Source of the DNA: Cellvibrio sp. KY-GH-1
Lineage (GTDB): Bacteria; Pseudomonadota; Gammaproteobacteria; Pseudomonadales; Cellvibrionaceae
DNA length: 64,000 nucleotides
Direction: 5' to 3'
NCBI RefSeq assembly: GCF_008806975.1
Contig: NZ_CP031728.1
Coordinates: forward strand, 3,555,501-3,619,500
The position numbers were made by a program, and so were the translations under genes. Of the stretch, positions 20,020 through 29,046 are shown piece after piece. Position 1 is the first letter of the stretch. Every line of letters starts with the position of its first letter. Below the pieces are notes generated by a model, which was not told where the DNA came from, ran no database searches, and worked only from the letters and a program-made list of their open reading frames with translations.

Positions 20020-20868
20020 TCAATTCAAGAAACCGGCAGCAAAAGCACTTATAAGCGCATTATGGCGGGCGTATTGGAGAGTGGTATTTTCACTCATTTC
20101 ATTTATTAAGCGCTCCAGTTTTAATCTTGGGCTCTGATTGTTCAGTAAGTTTGCAATAACAACATAGGTTTGTTGCAAGGTAATTTGTTTTACATTGATG
20201 CCTAGCTGATGGGCGCTGGCTAGGGTTAGATCCCAACCGTAGAGCTCCATAAGCGTTATTTCGCCATATAACTGATCTGAAATGACTGGAATGTTTTCGT
20301 AGGTCGTAAGCAAGTATGCAAGATCTTTCGCATCCTTATTCCGCTGCTCTATCTCACGATCAGTCCATGCAATCAACTTGAGTATTGTCATTCCCTCGGG
20401 CGAAGCAACAGGCACATCAAGTATGGGAGCATCTCTAAGACGAACTGTATTTGCGTTATTTAATGCCTCTTGAAAGCCGAGCACGTTCATAATTATGTCG
20501 CCAGATGGCGGCCATTGAACCTTAGCGTCTTGATCGGCTAGATCACCAAACGGAATTATGTCGATGGGCAAATTGTTTGGCGCGATTAAGCAATGTACTT
20601 TTCTTGTTTCGGAAAAATTATTTGCTATTAACTCCATTCTTAAGGCGGTAAAGGCATCCCATGTGGGAACCTGCAACGCAAAATCAATATCGGCGGTGGC
20701 TCGTTGTATTTTAGCGCCGAAGCCATAGTGCAAAACCATATCGCGCGCAGTCGCACCTACTATTAAGTAAGGTATTTGTAATTGCACGGCACACTCTGCA
20801 ACGATCTCGCAGAGACTCGCCAATGCGGGATCAATCTTCGCCGATATATTCAGCAATGGTGCTTTCAT
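20020..20868 (-). CDS. Nucleotidyltransferase toxin of AbiEii type
   Basis: Predicted toxin of a type IV toxin-antitoxin (AbiE) pair; family members are nucleotidyltransferases that block growth or phage propagation by modifying RNA. The 282-residue protein has the nucleotidyltransferase signature VGATARDMV (37-45) followed by ATADIDFAL with D60 and D62, then LPIDIIPFGDL and NVLGFQEAL. LKLIAWTDREIEQRNKDAKD lies in the C-terminal half. The ATG at 20868 is inside the antitoxin gene with AGGA upstream, giving a 38-base overlap that ties expression of the two genes. The specific RNA target is unknown. Confidence 0.85.
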   Translation of the reverse strand: MKAPLLNISAKIDPALASLCEIVAECAVQLQIPYLIVGATARDMVLHYGFGAKIQRATADIDFALQVPTWDAFTALRMELIANNFSETRKVHCLIAPNNLPIDIIPFGDLADQDAKVQWPPSGDIIMNVLGFQEALNNANTVRLRDAPILDVPVASPEGMTILKLIAWTDREIEQRNKDAKDLAYLLTTYENIPVISDQLYGEITLMELYGWDLTLASAHQLGINVKQITLQQTYVVIANLLNNQSPRLKLERLINEMSENTTLQYARHNALISAFAAGFLN

Positions 20869-21934
20869 ATAACATCCTTGCGACTTCTAAGTTGCGGCTA
20901 TCTGCCGAAGCGATTAAATCGGCGTAAATGAGTATGGGATGAACGGTGTCTTTTCTTAGGTAATTTGGATACTCATTGTTGTGGTTATTATTTTCTGGCC
21001 AAAAAGGTCTGAAAACTTTGATCAAGCCACTCGTGTTTTCTATAGAGTTATTCGCTTTACGTAATCGCGCCGTTGCAAAAAGTTTGCCCACTGATTTTTC
21101 AGGCACATAGACTGTAATAACCTGTGGTTGCAGGTAGTCGGTATATTTAGCCGCAGCAACTTCTCCACTCCAATAAGCGTCGTATTTTTCAATTTCTACG
21201 TTTTTCCACCAATTGGCGTTATCGCTGATAAATTCACCAACAAATAGTTTTGGTTTTAATTTTTCAGGATAGGCTTCTACCCAGCGATCTAATAACTTGC
21301 GGCGATTTATTAGGCTATGCCACTTGAGGTCATTTCGGTTTATTAGGTAACCCGCCTCTTTCAAATCAGTTAATAGTTTCCCTATAGCCCCTAAAGCGAC
21401 TCCGGTTTTTCCAGATATTTCGCGATAGCTTGCGTTTATTAATGTCTCGTCACACAGAAAACCATAGACAAGCTTGAGCCCGCTGGTATCGAAAGCTCTA
21501 CTTTTTGTTTGTTTGGTTTCCATTGCTGGCTTTTGGCCAGAGATGTTCACGTAGATTGGAGGTAAATTTAGGTAACTATTACCGCAGGCATCCATGTATT
21601 GCACATCATTATCTTTCAGTGCTTTGGCAATGTTGGGGTTCAGGTAATCAGCAACCAGCACCCCAAGAGGCTGTAGCTTTTTGATGTGTTGAATAATCGC
21701 ACCCAGGTGTGCAGGCCTAATATTTCGCTTAACCTCAACTGCCAGGGTTTGTGAGGGCGTCTTTATTAAATAGTCAGTCTCACTGTCAGTGGGCAACTGT
21801 TTACTTAGCGCAAAATCCAACCCAGTCTCCCCCTTTAGGGCGAACAGGGCTTGCGTCACTATGTGAGATTCTGAGGAGTTGGGCACGTAAGAACACTCTG
21901 GCGGCCATTTGTTCAGCAAAAATATCATGTTCAT
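20831..21934 (-). CDS. AbiEi-type antitoxin and transcriptional regulator
   Basis: Predicted antitoxin and autorepressor of the AbiE pair. The 367-residue protein has an N-terminal alpha/beta part with D54 and E67-x-K69 (LAVEVKRN), then LVADYLNPNIAKAL and MDACGNSYLNLPP, which are family features and resemble a nuclease-fold core. A winged helix follows (NASYREISGKTGVALGAIGK, 167-186), then RRKLLDRWVEAYPEKLKPKL and a C-terminal region that ends over the toxin start. Two ATGs (21934, 21928) could start it. Neither has a ribosome binding site, and both lie in or at a palindrome, so the start is uncertain; a GTG at 21886 is another option. Confidence 0.82.
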   Translation of the reverse strand: MNMIFLLNKWPPECSYVPNSSESHIVTQALFALKGETGLDFALSKQLPTDSETDYLIKTPSQTLAVEVKRNIRPAHLGAIIQHIKKLQPLGVLVADYLNPNIAKALKDNDVQYMDACGNSYLNLPPIYVNISGQKPAMETKQTKSRAFDTSGLKLVYGFLCDETLINASYREISGKTGVALGAIGKLLTDLKEAGYLINRNDLKWHSLINRRKLLDRWVEAYPEKLKPKLFVGEFISDNANWWKNVEIEKYDAYWSGEVAAAKYTDYLQPQVITVYVPEKSVGKLFATARLRKANNSIENTSGLIKVFRPFWPENNNHNNEYPNYLRKDTVHPILIYADLIASADSRNLEVARMLYESTIAEYIGED

Positions 21935-21946
21935 GAATCATGAACA
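21928..21946. promoter_or_regulatory. Palindrome over the antitoxin start, predicted autoregulatory operator
   Basis: TGTTCATGAATCATGAACA is a 19-base inverted repeat around one central base, overlapping the predicted start codons of the AbiEi gene. AbiEi proteins are known to repress their own promoter by binding inverted repeats, so this is the natural operator candidate. Confidence 0.65.
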
Positions 21947-22229
21947 ATATAAAAATTTGAACAAAAAGAGGTTCAGCTAGGAACCGGTGAGCTCAGCAAC
22001 CAAAACGGGTCTGGGCTTATCTCTAAGCTTAAAGTGCACTGCTGGAATAGAAGAAGAAAATCAAAATGGCGGTAAAAGCGGTGAAAGGAAGGCTAATAGA
22101 AACCAGAAAATACACATGATCTATTGATGTTTAAGCACACTCAAAAGAGAACAATAAGCAAGTACAAAACATCGAATAAACTCGTATTGCCCGCAATGCG
22201 AGCCTTAGCGCTCGCATTTGGGGCTCGCA

Positions 22230-23123
22230 TCAAAACTCTAATCCCGCGATTCCCGTTTTGAATTGTTCTACCAGGAAATCAACTAACAGACGCACCTTGG
22301 GCGCGAGGTGCCGCTGTTGCGGGTAAACCACCCACACGCCCATTTCCGCTGATTGAAATTCATTGAGTACCGCCACCAACTTACCACTAGCGAGATGTTC
22401 ATCTACGTAATAATCCGGCAGTTGCGCCAACCCCAGGCCTTTGAGCGCCGCATCGAGTAGTGCCGGGCCAGAATTCGCCTGCCAATTACCATGAACATTG
22501 ATGTCTTTGCGCTGACCATTTTGCTGCATTAGCCAATAACCGCGCGTTCCAATTAAGCAGTTATGGCGTTCGAGATCCGTGAGAGTCTGGGGCGGGGCGA
22601 TACGGGCGAGGTAATCAGGTGAGCCGACTATATATTCACGCCTATCACACAGGCGGCGTGCAACCAAGGTGGATTCGCGCAGCACACCCATACGGATACC
22701 CAAGTCGAAGCCCTCTTCAATCATCTCTACCTGGCGATTGCTGAAGTACATATTGATCTTCAATTGTGGATAGCGAAGTTGAAAGTCATTCACCAGCGGG
22801 GCGATATATTTATCGCCAAAGGTGGCGGGCGCCGTGATCTTAAGCACTCCCGAGGGCAAGCCCTGATGCTGTTGCAACAATAATTCTGCGTCGCGCACAC
22901 CATCAAACAACTGCCGGCAAGCTTCGTAGTAAACGTTACCCGCCTCGGTCAGCCGAATCTGGCGCGTGCTGCGGTAAAGCAATTGCGTTCCCAGCTGCTG
23001 CTCCAAGTGGCTAACCAATCGACTCACGTGCGAGCTGGACACCTGCAGGTAGCGCGCGGCCGCGACAAAACTGCCGTGGCGCACCACCTGAACAAAACCT
23101 TCTACCCTTTCCCAATGCTGCAT
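22230..23123 (-). CDS. LysR-family transcriptional regulator
   Basis: Predicted regulator of the divergent formaldehyde detoxification genes. The 297-residue protein has the N-terminal LysR helix-turn-helix (GSFVAAARYLQVSSSHVSRL, 17-36) and QLGTQLLYRSTRQIRLTEAG, then a periplasmic-binding-like effector domain from about 90. GGAG precedes the ATG. The 133-base gap to frmA holds both promoters, and a LysR gene divergent from frmA/adhC is common in proteobacteria. The effector is not known. It reads away from the toxin-antitoxin genes and so marks the right edge of the defence block. Confidence 0.93.
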   Translation of the reverse strand: MQHWERVEGFVQVVRHGSFVAAARYLQVSSSHVSRLVSHLEQQLGTQLLYRSTRQIRLTEAGNVYYEACRQLFDGVRDAELLLQQHQGLPSGVLKITAPATFGDKYIAPLVNDFQLRYPQLKINMYFSNRQVEMIEEGFDLGIRMGVLRESTLVARRLCDRREYIVGSPDYLARIAPPQTLTDLERHNCLIGTRGYWLMQQNGQRKDINVHGNWQANSGPALLDAALKGLGLAQLPDYYVDEHLASGKLVAVLNEFQSAEMGVWVVYPQQRHLAPKVRLLVDFLVEQFKTGIAGLEF

Positions 23124-23226
23124 TATTGCTCCATAGCAACAATTAAGTGATTTTTAAACGGCTTATTGCAATTCAATTCGCAGTCTACACTGAGCGCACT
23201 ATTTTCGGGTTTATTGATTGCGATGA

Positions 23227-24467
<1,241 letters not shown>

Positions 24468-24518
24468 TTAATACATTATTCACCCGCGTGTTAATCAACT
24501 ATTACATTCATACACCAA

Positions 24519-24545
24519 CACCCTGCTTGCGCACGCAACAGGGTG
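24519..24545 (+). promoter_or_regulatory. Stem-loop in the frmB leader
   Basis: CACCCTG plus TTGCG pairs with CGCAA plus CAGGGTG, with one bulged C and a CA loop. It ends 27 bases before the frmB start and has no T run, so it is more likely a processing or stability element than a terminator. Confidence 0.5.
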
Positions 24546-24572
24546 ATAACACAGGGATATAAGAGAGCAAGC

Positions 24573-25421
24573 ATGTCGATTCAACTCACTGAAATTGCCG
24601 CCAATAAAAGTTTTGGTGGCTGGCACAAACGCTTTAAACATTTCTCGCCGACCTTAAACTGCGAGATGATTTTCGCCATTTATTTGCCGCCCCAAGCAGA
24701 CAGCAAAAAAGTTCCACTGCTCTGGTGGCTATCTGGCCTTACCTGTACCGATGAAAATTTCATGCAGAAAGCCGGCGCGCTAAAAATGGCAGCCGAATTA
24801 GGGATAGCGATTATTTGCCCGGACACCAGCCCACGCGGTTTGAATTTGCCGGGCGAGGAAGATAGTTACGACTTTGGCACCGGCGCCGGATTTTATTTGA
24901 ACGCGACTCAAGAGCCCTGGCAAAATAATTACCGCATGTTTGATTACATCACGACCGAATTACCCGCGTTAGTGCACGAGAACTTTCCACTCAATGGTAA
25001 AGAATCTATTAGCGGTCATTCCATGGGCGGTCACGGCGCTTTGGTAATTGCGCTAAGCTCACCTGGTCGCTATCAATCCATCTCTGCCTTTGCACCTATT
25101 AGCAATCCAGTCAATTGTCCGTGGGGGAAAAAGGCATTTAGTGGGTATCTAGGCGATGATGAGGATAGTTGGAATGCGTATGATGCCTGCCACCTGATTG
25201 CCAGTGGAAAATCCAAACAGCCTTTGTTTATTGATCAAGGTAACGCTGACCAGTTTTTGTCGTCACAATTAAAGCCGGATGCACTGCAAAAAGCCTGCGC
25301 CGATTATCATCACCCTCTCACCATGCGCATGCATGCGGGCTATGACCATAGCTATTATTTTATTGCCAGTTTTATTGATGATCACTTGCGTTACCACGCA
25401 CAGCATTTACAAGCCAATTAG
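24573..25421 (+). CDS. frmB: S-formylglutathione hydrolase
   Basis: Hydrolyses S-formylglutathione to formate and glutathione, the second step of formaldehyde detoxification. The 282-residue alpha/beta hydrolase has SGLTCTDENFMQKAGA, the nucleophile S150 in GHSMGGHGAL, an acid in FIDQGNADQFL and the histidine in AGYDHSYYF. I start it at the ATG at 24573, which follows AGAGAG and matches family starts (MSIQLTEIAANKSFGGW); an earlier ATG at 24543 adds ten unrelated residues. It is likely cotranscribed with frmA. Confidence 0.96.
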   Translation: MSIQLTEIAANKSFGGWHKRFKHFSPTLNCEMIFAIYLPPQADSKKVPLLWWLSGLTCTDENFMQKAGALKMAAELGIAIICPDTSPRGLNLPGEEDSYDFGTGAGFYLNATQEPWQNNYRMFDYITTELPALVHENFPLNGKESISGHSMGGHGALVIALSSPGRYQSISAFAPISNPVNCPWGKKAFSGYLGDDEDSWNAYDACHLIASGKSKQPLFIDQGNADQFLSSQLKPDALQKACADYHHPLTMRMHAGYDHSYYFIASFIDDHLRYHAQHLQAN

Positions 25422-25435
25422 GATTTTCCCACCAG

Positions 25436-25473
25436 CAACAAAAAAGGACACCGCATTGTGTCCTTTTTTGTTG
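25436..25473. terminator. Bidirectional terminator
   Basis: CAACAAAAAAGGACAC and GTGTCCTTTTTTGTTG form an almost perfect inverted repeat between the converging frmB gene and the membrane protein gene at 25512. Confidence 0.9.
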
Positions 25474-25511
25474 GCATTTATTTATTGTGCGCCGTCATGT
25501 TTAATTAGACA

Positions 25512-26021
25512 TTAATTGGCTGGCAACAACTCATTACCCGTACGCGATGCCCGCACCAAACAGAGCGCACGCGCCACGAAGTAACCGCTAAACCCGCCAT
25601 ACACAACACAAAGCACAGGCATAAATGCGGTGTGCACAGTAATGGGATTACCCAGCGCATAAAGTACTGCAACCACATACTTGGTAAAGAATATCGCCAG
25701 AATTACCAACAGCGGAATCCAACTACCAGGAATATAAAATCGATTTGACTCAGCGAAGTAACGAAGATTTTTTACCGGCAACAAATGATTACCCAGCAAC
25801 GCCACTGCACATAGCCCTGCCATCCACAGCGAAATAGTTACCAACTGCACACCGAAATTAGACGTAACACCTATCAGTGATAAAATCACCATACCCGAGG
25901 GCAACAAATAAGCCAACCAAAGTTTAACCTGCCGATTACGCGCCTGCTGCAACCCGAGCACTATCAACCCCAGCAATAAACCAAACACCCAGGCCGGGGT
26001 GTGCGCTAATATTTGCTGCAT
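25512..26021 (-). CDS. Conserved small membrane protein (DUF6622-like)
   Basis: A 169-residue hydrophobic protein with about five membrane segments (around 12-30, 37-53, 60-80, 99-117, 128-150). It resembles the group databases call DUF6622 by its opening MQQILAHTPAWVFGLLL; this is a recollection, not a search. AAGGAG precedes the ATG. No function can be assigned. It ends at a bidirectional terminator shared with frmB. Confidence 0.8.
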   Translation of the reverse strand: MQQILAHTPAWVFGLLLGLIVLGLQQARNRQVKLWLAYLLPSGMVILSLIGVTSNFGVQLVTISLWMAGLCAVALLGNHLLPVKNLRYFAESNRFYIPGSWIPLLVILAIFFTKYVVAVLYALGNPITVHTAFMPVLCVVYGGFSGYFVARALCLVRASRTGNELLPAN

Positions 26022-26106
26022 GAATTGCTCCTTATTTGGTGGACCCTGTTAGTACATAGACTAAAGCGCAAAACCTGAAACCAAAAGTTACAAATATCAT
26101 AATAAC

Positions 26107-26131
26107 TACCGCTTGGTATTCCCAAGCGGTA
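26107..26131 (-). terminator. Hairpin after the PEP-CTERM gene
   Basis: TACCGCTTGG and CCAAGCGGTA pair around a short loop, 18 bases beyond the stop of the gene at 26149. The T run after the stem is weak, so termination is likely but not certain. Confidence 0.55.
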
Positions 26132-26148
26132 AGCAAAAGGTTTTACAC

Positions 26149-26886
26149 TTAACGTAAAACCTGCAATTTACGTCGCAATACAACGCCTAAAAATGCAGTG
26201 CCCAAGAGCACCCAAGGTGATGGCTCAGGCACAGACGATGTGCGTAGGGAAGCGGTTACTTCTTCCAAATCCATAGTTACAAATGAAAATCTGGAAACGC
26301 CATCAATATTGTAATTGTAATAAAAAGACCCAAAACCTCCCGATGCGTCATTGCCACCGCTAACCCAATGAAACGCTTGCTCAACATCCAGGGTTTTTAC
26401 GGTATCCAAACCGGCTTCCCACAAGTAAAAGTACAGTGTTGATTCAAGATACTCAGCACCGAAATCACCCAGCATCAGGGCGTCCAATACCATGAAATAA
26501 TCTGAATCTTCTGCGACCGAAGGAAAGGCATCTTTAACTATAACGAAATCAGATGCGCGCTCAATGCCCAGCCTATCCGTGTAATCATGAGATATATCGA
26601 AGGTGTTTCCCGCAATATTGATCGTCATATTGACGAATGCATTGGCATCATTACGGATGTATCTGACCTCATTCGAACCGGATGACAGTGCGAACTTCAA
26701 ATCAGAGTCATAGGAAAATGTGCCAGTAACCGTTTCACCCAAAATATCACCCCACAAACCTGGCTGAGGATCACCGCTCGTCACCTTTGCCTTAAAGGTG
26801 CCGTCAATAATCGCAGCCTGGGAAGCAAAAGGCAGACTAAACATTAAACTGGACAGCGCCAGCAAACACAGTTTTTTTGCGTTCAT
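26149..26886 (-). CDS. Exported protein with PEP-CTERM sorting signal
   Basis: A 245-residue protein with an N-terminal signal peptide (MNAKKLCLLALSSLMFSLPF, cleavage likely after SQA) and a C-terminal PEP-CTERM tripartite signal: VPEPSPW, a hydrophobic helix VLLGTAFLGVVL, and basic residues RRK. Such proteins are processed by an exosortase and released or anchored at the surface, often in strains that make exopolysaccharide. The middle (DGTFKAKVTSGDPQPG, then VTGTFSYDSDL) is beta-rich and has no enzyme motif I recognise. No exosortase gene is in this window. GGAAA lies before the ATG. It stands alone between membrane protein genes. Confidence 0.88.
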   Translation of the reverse strand: MNAKKLCLLALSSLMFSLPFASQAAIIDGTFKAKVTSGDPQPGLWGDILGETVTGTFSYDSDLKFALSSGSNEVRYIRNDANAFVNMTINIAGNTFDISHDYTDRLGIERASDFVIVKDAFPSVAEDSDYFMVLDALMLGDFGAEYLESTLYFYLWEAGLDTVKTLDVEQAFHWVSGGNDASGGFGSFYYNYNIDGVSRFSFVTMDLEEVTASLRTSSVPEPSPWVLLGTAFLGVVLRRKLQVLR

Positions 26887-27106
26887 AGAAAAGTTTCCGT
26901 TTATAAATTATTAGAAAAAACCAGTCGATTCATACAGCTATCGACACATGTAATATACGGAAATATTCTGTTTCCTCGCGGCACCTAAAATAACAACACT
27001 ATCCTAAGCGCAAATATAGCTCGCAATAAATTGATAAATTTCGCACCGAACAACACCAATAAAAAGTCACATTTATTAATGATATTGGAGCTTGATAAAA
27101 GAACAC

Positions 27107-27925
27107 CTAACCAACCGCAGGCAACGGATAGGTTAAAAAGGAAAAATGGATTTGATTAACAAAGAAATGAATCATAATCGGGTAGCAGATATTTTTACTC
27201 AGTGTATAACTCAAGCCATATAAAAACCCGGCCAACGCGTAAACCCAGATTGCCGCACCACCGATACCGGAATGAATCGCCACAAATATCGCAGTTACCA
27301 ATAGCAGGGGTATTAATTCCTGCACCCCGCGGTTAGCGGTCATACCAGCAATTGCATTGCGCAGTGGCTGCTGCAACAGAAAGCGAAAAAAAGCCTCCTC
27401 TGCCACACAAACAATCAACAAATTACCCAAACCAAACAACACCATCTGCTCAATAGTTTTGGGTTGCAAATACAAACCCAACACCGGAATTGCCACCGCA
27501 ATAATCAATACTGGCGCTAGCAATGCCACTAAAAATGAATAACGCGACCGCGCGACAAATTCTCCTTCGCGCAATTTTTGCCATAACAAATACAACAATG
27601 TAAAACCCACCAATGCTTTAGCAAAATTAACAAACAGTTCGTAGCGTGTCAGCTGACCTTCAGCACCAGGCAAGCTTAACAATAGCGGATAATTAAATCC
27701 TTCCGAGCGAAAAGTCGCCACCCAAAACACCAAAGGCACCATCAACAAAAACAGTATCGCTTTTAATTTTCGATTCGCACTATCCTTGCGAACAAAACCC
27801 GCCAATCCGGCAACACCTAACAAACCAATTCCATTGACCAGCGGTAGCCATTGCAATAAAACCAAAGCGGCAACAGTTGCAACCAAAAATCCTGCCGTTA
27901 TTTTTTCTGAAAAAATATTTAACAT
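27107..27925 (-). CDS. CPBP family intramembrane protease
   Basis: Predicted membrane metalloprotease of the CAAX/bacteriocin-processing group, 272 residues with about eight membrane segments. The expected motifs are present: E176-E177-xxx-R181 in EEAFFRFLLQ, FVAIH with H218, and HFFVN with H253 and N257. Substrates of bacterial members are mostly unknown. It follows the SMR pump gene in the same direction; the gap is about 90 bases. It may process a small peptide, but no candidate precursor was seen nearby. Confidence 0.88.
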   Translation of the reverse strand: MLNIFSEKITAGFLVATVAALVLLQWLPLVNGIGLLGVAGLAGFVRKDSANRKLKAILFLLMVPLVFWVATFRSEGFNYPLLLSLPGAEGQLTRYELFVNFAKALVGFTLLYLLWQKLREGEFVARSRYSFLVALLAPVLIIAVAIPVLGLYLQPKTIEQMVLFGLGNLLIVCVAEEAFFRFLLQQPLRNAIAGMTANRGVQELIPLLLVTAIFVAIHSGIGGAAIWVYALAGFLYGLSYTLSKNICYPIMIHFFVNQIHFSFLTYPLPAVG

Positions 27926-28014
27926 CTACATACCCTAGGCTGTGCCGGGCCGCGAAGACTAAGCGCAGCGACACCCAACACACTGAAAATATATCCCGCA
28001 CATTTGGAACTCAC

Positions 28015-28347
28015 CTAATGCGCAACCGATTTTGAAAACACATTCATAATCAAAACACCAGTCAGGATAAATCCCATTCCCAATAGCGCCGGAAAATCCA
28101 GTTTCTGTTTGAACACCAGAAAACCAATAATGCTAACCCCTACAATTCCCACACCCGACCAAACAGCGTAGGCAACTCCGACCGGAATTGTTTTTAAGGT
28201 AAGCGATAAAAAATAAAACGCTAATCCATAGCCAACCAACACCACTATAGAAGGCGTAGTTTTAGAAAAACCTTCACTCGCTTTCAACGCGGAGGTCGCG
28301 ATCACTTCAGAAAAAATTGCAACTCCTAAAAACAACCAACTCTTCAT
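28015..28347 (-). CDS. Small multidrug resistance (SMR) family transporter
   Basis: A 110-residue proton-coupled efflux protein of the EmrE/Qac group, working as a dimer in the inner membrane. It has four membrane helices, the essential glutamate in [11 protein letters not shown] (around residue 13), [21 protein letters not shown] and the C-terminal [15 protein letters not shown] start at the ATG at 28347, preceded by GAGGTG, which gives the standard SMR length; a GTG at 28356 is less likely. Whether it exports biocides, guanidinium or polyamines cannot be read from sequence. Confidence 0.92.
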   Translation of the reverse strand: MKSWLFLGVAIFSEVIATSALKASEGFSKTTPSIVVLVGYGLAFYFLSLTLKTIPVGVAYAVWSGVGIVGVSIIGFLVFKQKLDFPALLGMGFILTGVLIMNVFSKSVAH

Positions 28348-28442
28348 GGCCAGCACCTCAGTTATTAATCCTTAAAAGATTGTCGCATCTGAAACAGGGA
28401 AGAAACAGTCTTGTGATATTTATAAAATTCTGCACACAAATG

Positions 28443-28471
28443 AAAAAGACCGATCTTTTGATCGGCCTTTT
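28443..28471 (-). terminator. Terminator, apparent copy of the dnaJ terminator
   Basis: AAAAGACCGATC and GATCGGCCTTTT pair around TTTT. Together with the adjoining bases it aligns to the dnaJ terminator at 29006-29038 (both GCCGA/TCGGC-type stems followed by TTAA and the start of a dnaJ 3' end). It now ends the transcript of the 131-residue gene. Confidence 0.8.
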
Positions 28472-28477
28472 AAGTGA

Positions 28478-28577
28478 CTCGTTAGATATTTGCTTCACCC
28501 CAGTGAACCAGCCCGATTGTTTGGAATGAATACGTTCCGCCCTTCATGGTTGCCTGGTGCTTTTCAGCAGATTTTTA
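28478..28577 (-). pseudogene. dnaJ: Decayed copy of the dnaJ 3' end
   Basis: Read leftward from 28577, this stretch aligns with the last codons of the dnaJ gene at 29047. Both have K-x-LLK, then ATGAARGGCGGA, then GGCTGG or AGCTGG, then GTGAAG. With one base removed near 28527 the copy reads SSKQSGWFTGVKQISNE beside dna[18 protein letters not shown]. It starts right at the stop codon of the neighbouring gene and has no start, so it is a remnant. It is followed by a related terminator. Confidence 0.8.
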
Positions 28578-28973
28578 TCAATGCTTAATGACCGCGCTTT
28601 CCCATGGCTTGTACTTTGGGTTATTTAACGCCAAACGATCTGACCATTGCCCACCGTGCTGAAGCTCACAGGCTTGCTCACTATCAAAACGTACACATTG
28701 CTTAATATTTTTTACGACTATGCCCACCTTAAGTAGTTGTTTTTGTATGGTTGCACGCAAGATTTCATCTTGCTTAAGCGCCAACATAGTCTCAATATCT
28801 TCATCGGTATTAAAAACACAAGTGACTACTAAACTTCCGGGAAAGTTGGTGTAATTCACGCGATGGGTCAACCAGGAAAATCCAACGATATCACCTAAAA
28901 AGGATTCGCAAGCAACGGTTAACGACTTGCATATATTGTTATCGAGTTTTTGATTGGTTTTGCTTAGCTTCAT
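28578..28973 (-). CDS. Conserved hypothetical protein between the two dnaJ 3' ends
   Basis: A 131-residue soluble protein. I do not recognise a catalytic motif. WLTHRVNYTNFPGSLVVTCVF and VRFDSEQACELQHGGQWSDRL resemble a conserved gammaproteobacterial family that some databases label Fis family regulator, although no helix-turn-helix is visible; this link is from memory. It lies between the real dnaJ terminator and the decayed dnaJ end, as the only gene in that 540-base stretch. No strong ribosome binding site precedes the ATG. Function unknown. Confidence 0.75.
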   Translation of the reverse strand: MKLSKTNQKLDNNICKSLTVACESFLGDIVGFSWLTHRVNYTNFPGSLVVTCVFNTDEDIETMLALKQDEILRATIQKQLLKVGIVVKNIKQCVRFDSEQACELQHGGQWSDRLALNNPKYKPWESAVIKH

Positions 28974-29005
28974 CGTATTCTTGTATTTAAACTTTTTACC
29001 TTAAT

Positions 29006-29038
29006 AAAAAAAGCCGACCTTATCGGGTCGGCTTTTTT
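29006..29038 (-). terminator. Terminator of dnaJ
   Basis: AAGCCGACC and GGGTCGGCTT pair around a short loop with A and T runs at each side. It lies 8 bases beyond the dnaJ stop codon. Confidence 0.9.
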
Positions 29039-29046
29039 AAGCTCAA

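Noticed and set aside
22195-22218. AATGCGAG/CTCGCATT hairpin as the LysR gene terminator
   Set aside because: The stem is short and no T run follows in the minus direction, so I do not call it a terminator.
12883-22229. Integrative element with attachment sites around the defence block
   Set aside because: No integrase, no tRNA and no matching direct repeats were seen at the two ends, so insertion by a dedicated element is not supported.
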